Assembly (NCBI GenBank): GCA_018712555.1
Contig: DVGT01000082.1
Coordinates: 1-17,149 of the forward strand
Origin: Faecimorpha stercoravium
GTDB taxonomy: Bacteria; Bacillota; Clostridia; Lachnospirales; Bianqueaceae
Length of the DNA: 17,149 nt
Reading direction: 5' to 3'
Shown here: positions 1-6,652 of the stretch, piece by piece
How positions within the stretch are numbered: position 1 is the first letter of the stretch
How the letters are laid out: every line of letters starts with the position of its first letter
Made by a program: the position numbers and the translations under genes
The notes under the pieces: model-generated
Told to the model about the DNA's origin: nothing
Seen by the model: the letters and a program-made list of their open reading frames with translations, nothing else
Database searches by the model: none

Positions 1-216
1 TTTCAAAACCGAATCAGTTCCTATGATCTGATACACTTTATACGTGACTTCCGGGTTGTCAAAGGAGGCGATGGCTCTTACATCAATATCTCCAAAAACC
101 GAGCGGTCAACGAAAAGGTCAAAGAGCTGACCGGAATGACCAATCTGGACGCTCTGTTTTTAACAGAGAAGGAAGTCAGCAACTTTTTCAAAAACTGTGT
201 TCTACTTGACTCCTGA
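1..216 (+). CDS. C-terminal fragment of a probable DDE transposase
   Basis: An open frame enters from the left edge and ends with TGA at 214-216, giving 71 residues. It ends in a beta-rich, then helical tail (core GGDGSYINISKNRAV, later ELTGMTNLDALF). This layout resembles the C-terminal tails of IS4/IS1634-type clostridial transposases, where a short basic strand pair is followed by a helix and a polar end. The catalytic DDE core would lie outside the window, so the family is a judgement from overall pattern and not from motifs. The AT-rich stretch after the stop (about 217-390) holds no ORF that I believe and would contain the right end of the element if it is an IS. I could not identify its terminal inverted repeat, because the left end is not in the window. 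Confidence 0.4.
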   Translation, partial: FQNRISSYDLIHFIRDFRVVKGGDGSYINISKNRAVNEKVKELTGMTNLDALFLTEKEVSNFFKNCVLLDS

Positions 217-390
217 GTACTAGGTTTTGAGAGAAACGACGGAAGTCAGGATTTACACACGTACGCAAGAGAGGTTGCCATCCAAATTTCTCCACTTATA
301 GGAAATTTCTAAACTATTACCGTTTTTTTTATTTTATTTACTATTTTTTGACTCCTCAAAAAATCCATTTATTTCAAATTTATCCACATC

Positions 391-422
391 AAAATGCCGC
401 CGAAACCCTTGTTTCGACGGCT
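391..422 (-). terminator. Rho-independent terminator of the peroxiredoxin operon
   Basis: An 11-bp stem with a short loop occupies 396-421. On the minus strand all positions pair, with one G-U wobble; on the plus strand the same position is a C-A mismatch, so the hairpin is built for minus-strand transcripts. It lies 35 bp past the peroxiredoxin stop and is followed on the minus strand by a short run of T (391-394 as AAAA on the plus strand). Confidence 0.75.
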
Positions 423-455
423 TACGTGAATTTTACTGCCAACTCATACACAGGA

Positions 456-908
456 TTATAGACTCTCCAATACCTGCGCCGGATTTTCTGCGGCCTTTAC
501 CTTTCCCATGGCTTTGACGATCATCCCCTGCTCATCGATCAGATACGTCGTACGAACCACTCCCATGGTCTTTTTTCCATACATATTCTTCTCCTGCCAT
601 ACATCATACGCTTGGATCGCTGATAATTCCGGATCCGAAAGCAAGGTAAACGGAAGCCCGTATTTCTCCTGAAATTTCTTGTGAGAGGCGATACTGTCCT
701 TGCTGATGCCAATGACCACGGCTCCCTTTTCCTGAAACTGCGGATACAGTTCTCCAAAATTGCAGGCTTGCTTCGTGCATCCCGGTGTATTATCCTTGGG
801 ATAAAAATACAGAACCACCTTTTTGCCTCTATATTCTTCCAGCGTATGCATTTCTCCATTCTGATCCGGCAATGAAAAATCCGGTGCCTTTACTCCTGTC
901 TCTAACAT
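456..908 (-). CDS. bcp: Thioredoxin-dependent thiol peroxidase (Bcp/PrxQ peroxiredoxin)
   Basis: This 150-residue protein has the full length of the BCP/PrxQ family. It reduces hydrogen and organic peroxides in the cytoplasm using electrons from thioredoxin. The peroxidatic cysteine is C44 in the family motif YPKDNTPGCTKQAC, and C49, five residues later, is the usual resolving cysteine of alpha-type PrxQ. The downstream ISKDS and LLSDPE segments are also typical. The start at 908 is supported by GGAGGAATAGC directly before ATG. It is the last gene after the GNAT (38-bp gap), probably on the same transcript, and is followed by a hairpin terminator. It is the only obvious oxidative-stress enzyme here, and nothing in it looks damaged. 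bcp is the Escherichia coli family name. Confidence 0.95.
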   Translation of the reverse strand: MLETGVKAPDFSLPDQNGEMHTLEEYRGKKVVLYFYPKDNTPGCTKQACNFGELYPQFQEKGAVVIGISKDSIASHKKFQEKYGLPFTLLSDPELSAIQAYDVWQEKNMYGKKTMGVVRTTYLIDEQGMIVKAMGKVKAAENPAQVLESL

Positions 909-946
909 GCTATTCCTCCATTCCTTTATGCGCTTTACGGTCTGCC

Positions 947-1567
947 TTATACGAGTTGACCGGGCAGTTTTTGCTTCTGCTTGGGAGGAAACTGTGTGTC
1001 AAATCGTTCCACGGCTGCTTCCTCCACAAAATATCCCGCTGGTGTTATATAGACTCCATTCACACCCTCCAAAGCCCCTTCTTCCAGCTCCTTCACCAGA
1101 AAATAAGGCACTACAGCATCCATAGGTTCTCCCTGGAGATGTATGCCACGGGTACTGGCTACTACAAAGCCGGAATGACCATAGAAATCAATATTTCCTT
1201 CTATACAGACAATCCGGTCTCCCCTTTGCCTTGCTATCTCCATAGAAGCATCTACCAACGCTTTTCCATATCCTTTTCGCTGATATGCCGGTGCAATACT
1301 GATCGGTCCAAACGTCAAGACGGGGATCTCCTCTCCTGTTTCCGTCTGAATCTTTGCCCGCACATACATGATATGCCCTATGATCTTGCCATCCTGCTCC
1401 ATCACCAGATCTAATTCTGGGATAAATTCATCTCGTTCCCGAAAGCAATGAAGTATATAGTGCTCACTGCATCCAGGACGATATACATTCCAGAACGCCT
1501 CTCTTGTGAGATTTTCTACCAGAGCGTATTCTTCTGGTCGTTCCTGGTGAATTATATAATCCATCAT
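947..1567 (-). CDS. GNAT family N-acetyltransferase (YhbS-like)
   Basis: This is a 206-residue acetyltransferase of the GNAT fold, which transfers acetyl from acetyl-CoA to an amine. The acetyl-CoA pyrophosphate loop is AYQRKGYGKALV (Q/R-x-x-G-x-G/A), preceded by the strand LTFGPISIAPAYQ and followed by a second motif, GNIDFYGHSGFV. Overall it resembles the YhbS branch (COG3153), whose substrates are mostly unknown. The start codons ATG-ATG at 1562-1567 follow GGAAGGGACAGG. A sigma-A promoter lies 48 bp upstream at 1615-1643, so this gene heads a two-gene unit with bcp. The C-terminal 50 residues after the GNAT core (EELEEGALEG onwards) fit the longer YhbS type. The substrate cannot be inferred. 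Confidence 0.88.
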   Translation of the reverse strand: MMDYIIHQERPEEYALVENLTREAFWNVYRPGCSEHYILHCFRERDEFIPELDLVMEQDGKIIGHIMYVRAKIQTETGEEIPVLTFGPISIAPAYQRKGYGKALVDASMEIARQRGDRIVCIEGNIDFYGHSGFVVASTRGIHLQGEPMDAVVPYFLVKELEEGALEGVNGVYITPAGYFVEEAAVERFDTQFPPKQKQKLPGQLV

Positions 1568-1614
1568 GCATCCTGTCCCTTCCTTTTTTCTGGATACAAC
1601 CTATTTCCCGTTGT

Positions 1615-1643
1615 ATTATATCCTGTCCTGCTCTTTTTTTCAA
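1615..1643 (-). promoter_or_regulatory. Sigma-A promoter for the GNAT-bcp unit
   Basis: Read on the minus strand: TTGAAA (1638-1643), a 17-bp spacer, then a perfect TATAAT (1615-1620). It lies 48 bp before the GNAT start and just after the amidase stop (1666). Confidence 0.75.
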
Positions 1644-1665
1644 GCCTCATCTTTTCCAAATGGAC

Positions 1666-2199
1666 TCAAAGCTTCTCCGTCACCCGGTCTGCCAGATCTC
1701 CCATCCGAGAATACAGCCATTCTCCAGGACAACTTTTGGAGGCAAACCAGCGGTGTACACTGAGAACCATTTCGTTCGCAGCCGGTTCATAAGTAATCGT
1801 TTTATCTTTATCTCCAAACCAAAGGAGCTTTGTTTTTCCATGCCGCTGACAGATATCCACACAGAGGTCGATCAGCGTCTGATACACGACCTCATTCATC
1901 GCAAACGGTTCCCTGTCCTCGGAACAGCATTCGATCGTGATCGCGCGATGATCGTTCTCCCGGCTGGACGAACACCAGGAACGATCCTCCTCTTCTACAC
2001 AAAGAGAGACTCGTCCATCTCCGCCTATCCCGTAATTGCAGCTGGCTTCTCTTTCCGGTGTCATGAAACACGCACAGATTTCCTCCGCCGTCATCGGCTC
2101 TGCTGTACAATGCGGAGTGATCCGATCAATCGCATACTTTCTGTGGACATCCTTATTCGGGCTGATTAACGTGTAAACAACCATATTGGAATGACTCAT
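1666..2199 (-). CDS. N-acetylmuramoyl-L-alanine amidase (PGRP/amidase_2 type), endolysin-like
   Basis: This 177-residue protein is a single zinc amidase domain, which cuts the bond between muramic acid and L-alanine of the stem peptide in peptidoglycan. The expected zinc ligands are H30 (ITPHCTA), H149 (LSVHRWF) and C157 (SCPGEWL). The core segment NYGIGGDGRVSL plus AITIEC is also typical of clostridial amidases and phage endolysins. There is no signal peptide and no cell-wall-binding repeat, so it is either a phage-type endolysin released by another route or a cytoplasmic/spore-related enzyme. The start at 2199 has a very strong site, AAAGGAGGATACA before ATG. That site overlaps the 15 bp separating it from the broken AlbA_2 gene, so the two were probably co-transcribed. 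No holin gene is visible nearby. Confidence 0.88.
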   Translation of the reverse strand: MSHSNMVVYTLISPNKDVHRKYAIDRITPHCTAEPMTAEEICACFMTPEREASCNYGIGGDGRVSLCVEEEDRSWCSSSRENDHRAITIECCSEDREPFAMNEVVYQTLIDLCVDICQRHGKTKLLWFGDKDKTITYEPAANEMVLSVHRWFASKSCPGEWLYSRMGDLADRVTEKL

Positions 2200-2214
2200 T
2201 GTATCCTCCTTTTC

Positions 2215-3648
2215 TTATCGTTTCAACCGATATATCCGGCTTCGCCCATTTCCTTCCGCAACAACGATCTCATCCTGTATCAGTTCTTTCAGATATTTTC
2301 TGGTTTGTGGCTGTTTCAGTTGGAGATTTTCCGCAATTTCTGCTGTCTTTCCCTCCGCATGATCCGTCAGATATTCGATGATTTTCAGGCGATATATCGC
2401 GTGCCGCATGGCATACGTTGTTTTGGAATGCCTGGATTCTCCCCTGTTCTTTGACTTCTTCCATGACAGCGATAACGTGATACGATCTGGCCCAAAACTC
2501 TCTGTGATAACGGGTTCATGCCATCCCTGCTGGTTCCATACGGAAAGAATATTCGGTATTCCGCTTCCCGCTCTGGCTCCGATCCCCAGCAGACTGAACA
2601 TCCGGAGTAACATGGCATTTCGCGGATCCGATATGCCTCCACTCTTCGCCGCATCCATCTCGATCCGGAATCGTCCTGGATTCGACATCGTGATCCCATC
2701 CTGCCGATTGATGACCACAATCCCTTGTCTACCATAATAATCCGCATTCACCAGACAATTAACGAGCGCTTCTCTCAGTGTCTGTCTGACGGCTTCCTGA
2801 TGTGCTGTCACTTCCATATCTTCTATCAACCGGTCATACACCTGCCAGAAAAAGTCATATACATTCCCGCTCCAATCTCCTGAAGAAGAAACAATCCGAT
2901 AGACCCACTGCTCAGAATCCTCATCATACTCCTGATAATCCAGGAAATAATGCGGAAACTCCCGTAATATCTCATATTCATTGCCAAACATCAAAAGCCC
3001 TGCAGAAGTGGGATGCCTTTGTCCATCCTTTCCGAGGGCAACCGCCCCCAGACGAACCAGAAAGGTCTCGTCGTCCAACGTCTCCCAAGTATGCTGGGGC
3101 CGTATCGCCTGCATACGTTTTCAGTAATCCTGTATGCTTTTTTTATGAAAGACGGAAAGATCCATGTTCTCCAATACATACATGTCCTGCGCCATCGAAT
3201 CCGCATCCCGGACCATGGCCAAATATTCATCCCGCGTACAGCGATAATCCCCTTCTCCATTGCGGCGATACGTTCCTGTTAACGGATTTCCTTCCACGTA
3301 AACAGGCCGATGAAATCGATCCGCCCTCGGTACATGAATTACCACAATACGATTCCCATTGACCTTCTGCATATATACATCCTCTGGCGCTAAAATATTG
3401 GCGCTGGCTTTATTTGGATCATTCACCAACCGCCAGAACTCTTGCATCAGACCCTCAGGATCCGGCAGATCCACGGTGTCGAAGGTCGTATCCTGCCTTT
3501 CCACAACTCCCAGAAGAATAATGCCGCCCAGCGTGTTCGCAAAAGCAGAGTAGGTCTCCCAAATGCTATGCGGCAATCCACCCAGCGCCTTTTTCGCTTC
3601 AATCCGATTGTTCTCTCTGTATTCTTCCAGATGCGTAAAGTCCAGCAT
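2215..3648 (-). pseudogene. AlbA_2 / RecG-like HATPase transcriptional regulator, split by an in-frame TGA
   Basis: Two ORFs in the same frame (3648-3121 and 3114-2215) together make one recognisable protein of about 478 codons. The first part is an AlbA_2 (Schlafen-type) domain with RIEAKKALGG near residue 15 and a beta-rich core ending in DRFHRPVYVEGN. The second part is a GHKL-like ATPase domain of the RecG-C/HATPase_c_4 group (EALVNCLVNADYY, TMSNPGRF, GARAGSGIPNI). It ends in a winged helix at about the last 70 residues. The break is one TGA at 3121-3123, two codons (AAA CGT) before the next ATG; a CGA or TGG codon there would restore the reading frame. The start at 3648 has GGGAGG upstream. 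The second ORF has only a weak AGGA site, so reinitiation would be poor. In the intact family these proteins are predicted regulators. Either the gene is dead or two separate halves are made. Confidence 0.8.
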
Positions 3649-3685
3649 ATAAACACCTCCCTCGATCTTCTCCTCTTTAAGTTTC

Positions 3686-4474
3686 TTAAATATTTCCCAT
3701 ATTTTCCTGATTCATTTTCTCAATAAATGCTTTGGATTTCACCGTCATCTCCGCCCATGCTGGCCGAAAACCGCTCCGAATGGCATTACGCGCAGACCCT
3801 ATGTTGGACCACGCACAACAATAAAATGGAACTTTTTCCCTCTCTAGGGTTTCAACAGCCAAGTGGCTGGTCAAGGCGGAGGCAATCCCCTGCCTGCGAA
3901 ACTCCGGCAAGACATCGATCCCGATTTGCCACATATCCTCTCCATCTGCCGAACACCCTGCCAGGCCAATCAATCGGCTGCCCTCAAAAGCCCCCACAGC
4001 CAGCACATCCAATTCTTTTCTTTTTTCGCACAGTGCATTGGACCAAGCGGGCGTATAATACTCCTGTAGATCCTCCTGCAGCAAAACACGAAGTTCGTAT
4101 CCGCAGGATAATGGTTTCATGAGAGACACATCCGGCAGAAAATATTCTGCCATAAAGCATACCGCCCTGTCATACGGCGCAAACGCGGCATTCAGTCGAT
4201 ACAAGTTCGGTGTTTCAAAACAATGAACCACCGGGCAAGCATCCAGGTAAGAACGCACTTCCTTCTCATACTGCAAGTTGATCGAAGCTACGACATTATG
4301 CCCATAGGAAATCAGATGACAGTCAAAAGGAAGCTCCAGATATCGCCTTGCCTTTTCACTGGAACGGGATTCTACGATGACGTTCTCGGTTTTTAGAAAA
4401 TCATCCGGAGCACAGCCCGCGTCCCAGGCGGACTGTGTGAGAGCAATATTCCATATAGTTTGATGGCTAAGCAA
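3686..4474 (-). CDS. GNAT family N-acetyltransferase, two-domain form, TTG start
   Basis: The C-terminal half carries a clear GNAT acetyl-CoA loop (FRRQGIASALTSHLAVE, about residues 193-207), preceded by IGIDVLPE and followed by WSNIGSARNAIRSGF. The N-terminal about 115 residues form a separate poorly conserved domain, as in clostridial GNATs of the PF12746 kind. The open frame extends upstream to 4705, but that extension only translates CRISPR repeats and spacers. The real start is most likely TTG at 4472-4474, with GGGAGG eight bases before it, giving 262 residues. It lies 37 bp upstream of the AlbA_2 gene and could share its transcript. TATATA and TTCACA in AT-rich DNA at about 4480-4525 may form its promoter, although the implied leader is very short. 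The substrate is unknown. Confidence 0.82.
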   Translation of the reverse strand: MLSHQTIWNIALTQSAWDAGCAPDDFLKTENVIVESRSSEKARRYLELPFDCHLISYGHNVVASINLQYEKEVRSYLDACPVVHCFETPNLYRLNAAFAPYDRAVCFMAEYFLPDVSLMKPLSCGYELRVLLQEDLQEYYTPAWSNALCEKRKELDVLAVGAFEGSRLIGLAGCSADGEDMWQIGIDVLPEFRRQGIASALTSHLAVETLEREKVPFYCCAWSNIGSARNAIRSGFRPAWAEMTVKSKAFIEKMNQENMGNI

Positions 4475-4542
4475 GTGTAATACCTCCCTAAATATATATA
4501 AAGTTAGCAATGTCGATTGTGAATTGAAAAATGACTGTTGCC

Positions 4543-4692
4543 ATGGTGGTTCCTGCTGGCGCGGGGAAAACGGGGTGGTAAGCACTTGACCGGGGTAAAT
4601 CAAGGGAGCACCCCCGCCCGTGCAGGGAAAACTAGAACACACCCGCATTCGATCCGTTGTTCCAGGGAGCACCCCCGCTGGCGCGGGGAAAA
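4543..4692 (-). CRISPR. Decayed type I-E-like CRISPR array: three repeats, two 32-nt spacers
   Basis: Repeats lie at 4543-4571 (right half intact only), 4604-4632 and 4665-4692. On the minus strand they read GTTTTCCCCGCGCCAGCGGG then GGTGCTCCC, the 29-nt hairpin repeat of type I-E arrays. The middle copy has two changes in the stem. Spacers at 4572-4603 and 4633-4664 are both exactly 32 nt, the I-E spacing. The copy at 4543 has lost the 3' half of the repeat (in crRNA sense), as leader-distal terminal repeats often do, so the array reads right to left on the minus strand. The right-hand copy stops at 4692, six bases from the stop of the HipA-type gene, where a leader should be. No cas gene is recognisable in the window, so the array is orphaned or acts in trans. 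Confidence 0.85.
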
Positions 4693-4698
4693 TGATAC

Positions 4699-6090
4699 TT
4701 ACCATGTCTTCTGTTTCTTAGGCTGAATGGGAATTGCCATAAGCTTACGCACTCGTTTCTCCAGATGCTTCTCGATAGCCTTCAAATTCTCCTCTGGTAA
4801 GTTAAGTCTTTCGTGACGCTTGAAACGGAACCCGATCATGCGACGGAGCTGCTCCTTCTGCTTTGACCCCATGACCTCTGCACACACATCCTCATAAGAG
4901 ACGTTATAGGGGTTAGAACGGGTTTTTGCATACTCGTCCAGGTTCGCATAATCTTCCTTACCGGCATAACAGAACAGGGACAGCCCGTTGTCAAAAATGG
5001 GCGCGGGAGCGATGATGATGCCGCTGTGGTTATCCCGCAGAACGCCAAAGTTTCCAAAGTGGCGGTCCTCATTATAAATCAGGGCGTCAAACACCAGCAT
5101 ACTGCGGATTTGTTCGGAAAATTCTGGCCCCAGCTTATCATAATAGTCAAGGCAAGCTGCAAGACCTCCGGATCGGACAATGCGACCGATGGGGATATAT
5201 GCTGTGTCAATATTGGTAAACAAGGCACACTTAGAGGCGGTAATGCCCTTCCAGTTCTCCAGGTCATAATGCACGGCATTCAGGCACATAGTTTCTGCAA
5301 TCTGCGAAACATAATACTCGCAGTACGGCTCCCTACCCGCATTAGAAGCACCGCTCGTACCTCCTTTATAAAGGTAAATTCCATCATGCTCTATATAACG
5401 CCATGCTTTGGGCAGCATACCGCCAGTGGTCAGCTCTGGCGAGGTGGTAAACGCTTGCCTGCTCCCACCTACACCAGTATAGGCCACTAGCGCCAATATC
5501 TCGGAAAAACGATTTTCATAAAGATTGTATTTGGAAAATTTCCCCGCAAATTCTTCTGGCACCACCCAATAGCTGTCATTCAAGGACAGCCCTTTGCACA
5601 CATCAATAATTCCTTTGGTATCATTATGACTAAGGCCTAGAGTTTTCAAAATCTCATCCACAAAAGCACGGTTTTTAGGGATAACCCGCCGTTCCAGCCA
5701 ATGGATAACGCCTTCACCGGTACGCTCCATATCCAGCGGTAGCAAGTTAGACTGTTCCTCGTTGGTGTATAAGATTTCAGCCACAAGGCCACGCAGACCC
5801 TGCTTTTCCATGGAAAAGCGCATTAGTTCCGTATCATAAATTCGGAGACTGTAAACATTACTCATAGACTCCTCCTTGTCCTTCAGTTCCAGTGAAACAT
5901 CCTTCCCCAGCGCCGAGGCGATTTTTAAGATCATATCAAGCGTGGGGTTCTGTGTCCCACTTTCCAGGCGATTGATGCCGGAACGCTGGATTCCCAGCCG
6001 CCTGGCCAGCTCTGCCTGGGAAATGCCCTGTTCCAGACGGGCCTCCACAAGCTGGGATATGATTTTCTGCCGTTTGCGCAGTTCATCCAT
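4699..6090 (-). CDS. HipB-HipA fusion: XRE repressor domain joined to a HipA-type kinase
   Basis: This 463-residue protein starts with an XRE/Cro HTH (about residues 12-65: ISQAELARRLGIQRSGINRL). A HipA-like Ser/Thr kinase follows from about residue 76, related to HipA/CtkA proteins. Kinase landmarks are GVGGSRQAFTTSPELTTGG (206-224), a possible ATP lysine K242 (YLYKGG), the catalytic loop YNEDRHFGN (339-347, D342) and the DFG-like IFDNG (365-369). HipA kinases phosphorylate targets such as tRNA synthetases and are held in check by HipB, usually a separate gene. Here both are on one chain. An internal ATG (M76, 5863-5865) has a strong AAGGAGG five bases upstream, so a free kinase of 388 residues may also be made. 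A promoter with a dyad lies at 6111-6139. CRISPR-type repeats sit on both sides of the gene. Confidence 0.87.
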   Translation of the reverse strand: MDELRKRQKIISQLVEARLEQGISQAELARRLGIQRSGINRLESGTQNPTLDMILKIASALGKDVSLELKDKEESMSNVYSLRIYDTELMRFSMEKQGLRGLVAEILYTNEEQSNLLPLDMERTGEGVIHWLERRVIPKNRAFVDEILKTLGLSHNDTKGIIDVCKGLSLNDSYWVVPEEFAGKFSKYNLYENRFSEILALVAYTGVGGSRQAFTTSPELTTGGMLPKAWRYIEHDGIYLYKGGTSGASNAGREPYCEYYVSQIAETMCLNAVHYDLENWKGITASKCALFTNIDTAYIPIGRIVRSGGLAACLDYYDKLGPEFSEQIRSMLVFDALIYNEDRHFGNFGVLRDNHSGIIIAPAPIFDNGLSLFCYAGKEDYANLDEYAKTRSNPYNVSYEDVCAEVMGSKQKEQLRRMIGFRFKRHERLNLPEENLKAIEKHLEKRVRKLMAIPIQPKKQKTW

Positions 6091-6110
6091 ATTCTCACCT
6101 CACTACTTCC

Positions 6111-6139
6111 ATGTTAACACATATGATAACAATTTGCAA
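6111..6139 (-). promoter_or_regulatory. Promoter and dyad operator of the HipB-HipA gene
   Basis: Minus strand: TTGCAA (6134-6139), 17 bp, TAACAT (6111-6116). The imperfect dyad GTTAAC-N6-GATAAC at 6113-6130 covers the -10 and part of the spacer. It sits 20-40 bp before the start, where an XRE domain would repress its own gene. Confidence 0.6.
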
Positions 6140-6169
6140 TGGTTAAAATGCAAACTCCAAACCACGGCC

Positions 6170-6198
6170 TAAAATCCCCCCGCTTGCGCGGGGAAAAC
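6170..6198 (-). repeat. Solitary partial CRISPR repeat upstream of the HipB-HipA promoter
   Basis: Positions 6177-6198 match the right part of the array repeat, including CGCGGGGAAAAC and the run of C, with one change in the stem (CTTG for CTGG). The remaining seven bases (6170-6176) do not match. It has the same orientation as the repeats at 4543-4692. It could be the other edge of an array interrupted by the toxin-like gene, or a lone repeat with a regulatory role. Confidence 0.65.
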
Positions 6199-6205
6199 GC
6201 CCAAT

Positions 6206-6622
6206 ATGGATCAGAATTTACCCACGCACAATATCAAAAAATCAAGAAAGTCTATTCCATCTGGATCTGCAGTCATCCGAATACCATGCACCAGAATTCC
6301 ATTACTTGATTTTGAAATCTTTCTAGAGATATATGCTGAACTGATGATGTTGATTGTTCCAGAGAAAGGTTCTCCTACAAACCGAATACGCCGGGCTAAA
6401 GTGTTCGCAGTATGTGTACTGATTCTTCTCCTGATCCTCCTAATCTGGGGAATGGCGTTGTTTTCCGATCTACAAAGCCAGATCTGGGGCATCGTACTGA
6501 TTACCATTTTCATCCTTCTTTCTGCGATTCAGATCATTGCGGGAATCATTCTATACAGGAGGCGCAAGAACCTTCCGCCCCAATCATCAAAAAACAGGCA
6601 CAAACTTTACTGGTTCCGGTAA
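6206..6622 (+). CDS. Possible small two-TM membrane protein (doubtful N-terminus)
   Basis: The ORF has 138 codons. Residues from about 67 on form a convincing pair of membrane helices (VFAVCVLILLLILLIWGMAL and GIVLITIFILLSAIQIIAGI) ending in a basic YRRRKN tail, the layout of a small inner-membrane protein. The first about 45 residues look unlike a natural membrane protein. No ribosome binding site precedes ATG 6206, and the minus strand is also open there (6513-6211), so the real start may be internal (ATG 6343 or 6346, also without a good site). The C-terminus runs into the terminator hairpin. The related copy of this tail at about 7967-7993 ends LPPKSS and then TAA, so the stop here was probably lost by one T-to-A change. 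I do not recognise a family. Confidence 0.4.
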   Translation: MDQNLPTHNIKKSRKSIPSGSAVIRIPCTRIPLLDFEIFLEIYAELMMLIVPEKGSPTNRIRRAKVFAVCVLILLLILLIWGMALFSDLQSQIWGIVLITIFILLSAIQIIAGIILYRRRKNLPPQSSKNRHKLYWFR

Positions 6623-6637
6623 AGTTTGTGCCTGTTT
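6571..6637. repeat. Left copy of a 67-bp direct repeat flanking the ATPase gene
   Basis: This copy matches 7975-8041 at 64 of 67 positions (differences at the 4th, 11th and 20th bases), with an offset of exactly 1404 bp. Each copy contains the same large hairpin. Between the copies lies one complete gene with its own promoter. Confidence 0.9.
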
Positions 6638-6638
6638 T
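6591..6638 (-). terminator. 20-bp perfect hairpin terminator after the ATPase gene
   Basis: Arms 6591-6610 and 6619-6638 are perfectly complementary over 20 bp, with the 8-base loop TGGTTCCG. On the minus strand the stem ends in six T, 15 bp past the ATPase stop. On the plus strand it ends in four T, so it may also end the small membrane ORF. Confidence 0.8.
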
Positions 6639-6652
6639 ATAAGATGCTTCTG

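Noticed and set aside
217..390. Possible terminal inverted repeat of an insertion sequence after the transposase fragment
   Set aside because: The other end of the element is outside the window, so no repeat pair can be shown; the stretch is only AT-rich, with T runs.
785..1414. Long plus-strand ORF (209 codons) across the peroxiredoxin and GNAT genes
   Set aside because: It is antisense to two well-recognised genes, has no ribosome binding site, and its composition (many Ser, His, Pro, Cys) is typical of a mirrored frame.
6591..6638. The hairpin as a transposon end or attachment site
   Set aside because: It fits a terminator for the ATPase gene (stem, six T on the minus strand, 15 bp past the stop). 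Its duplication is reported, but there is no recombinase or target duplication to support an attachment site.
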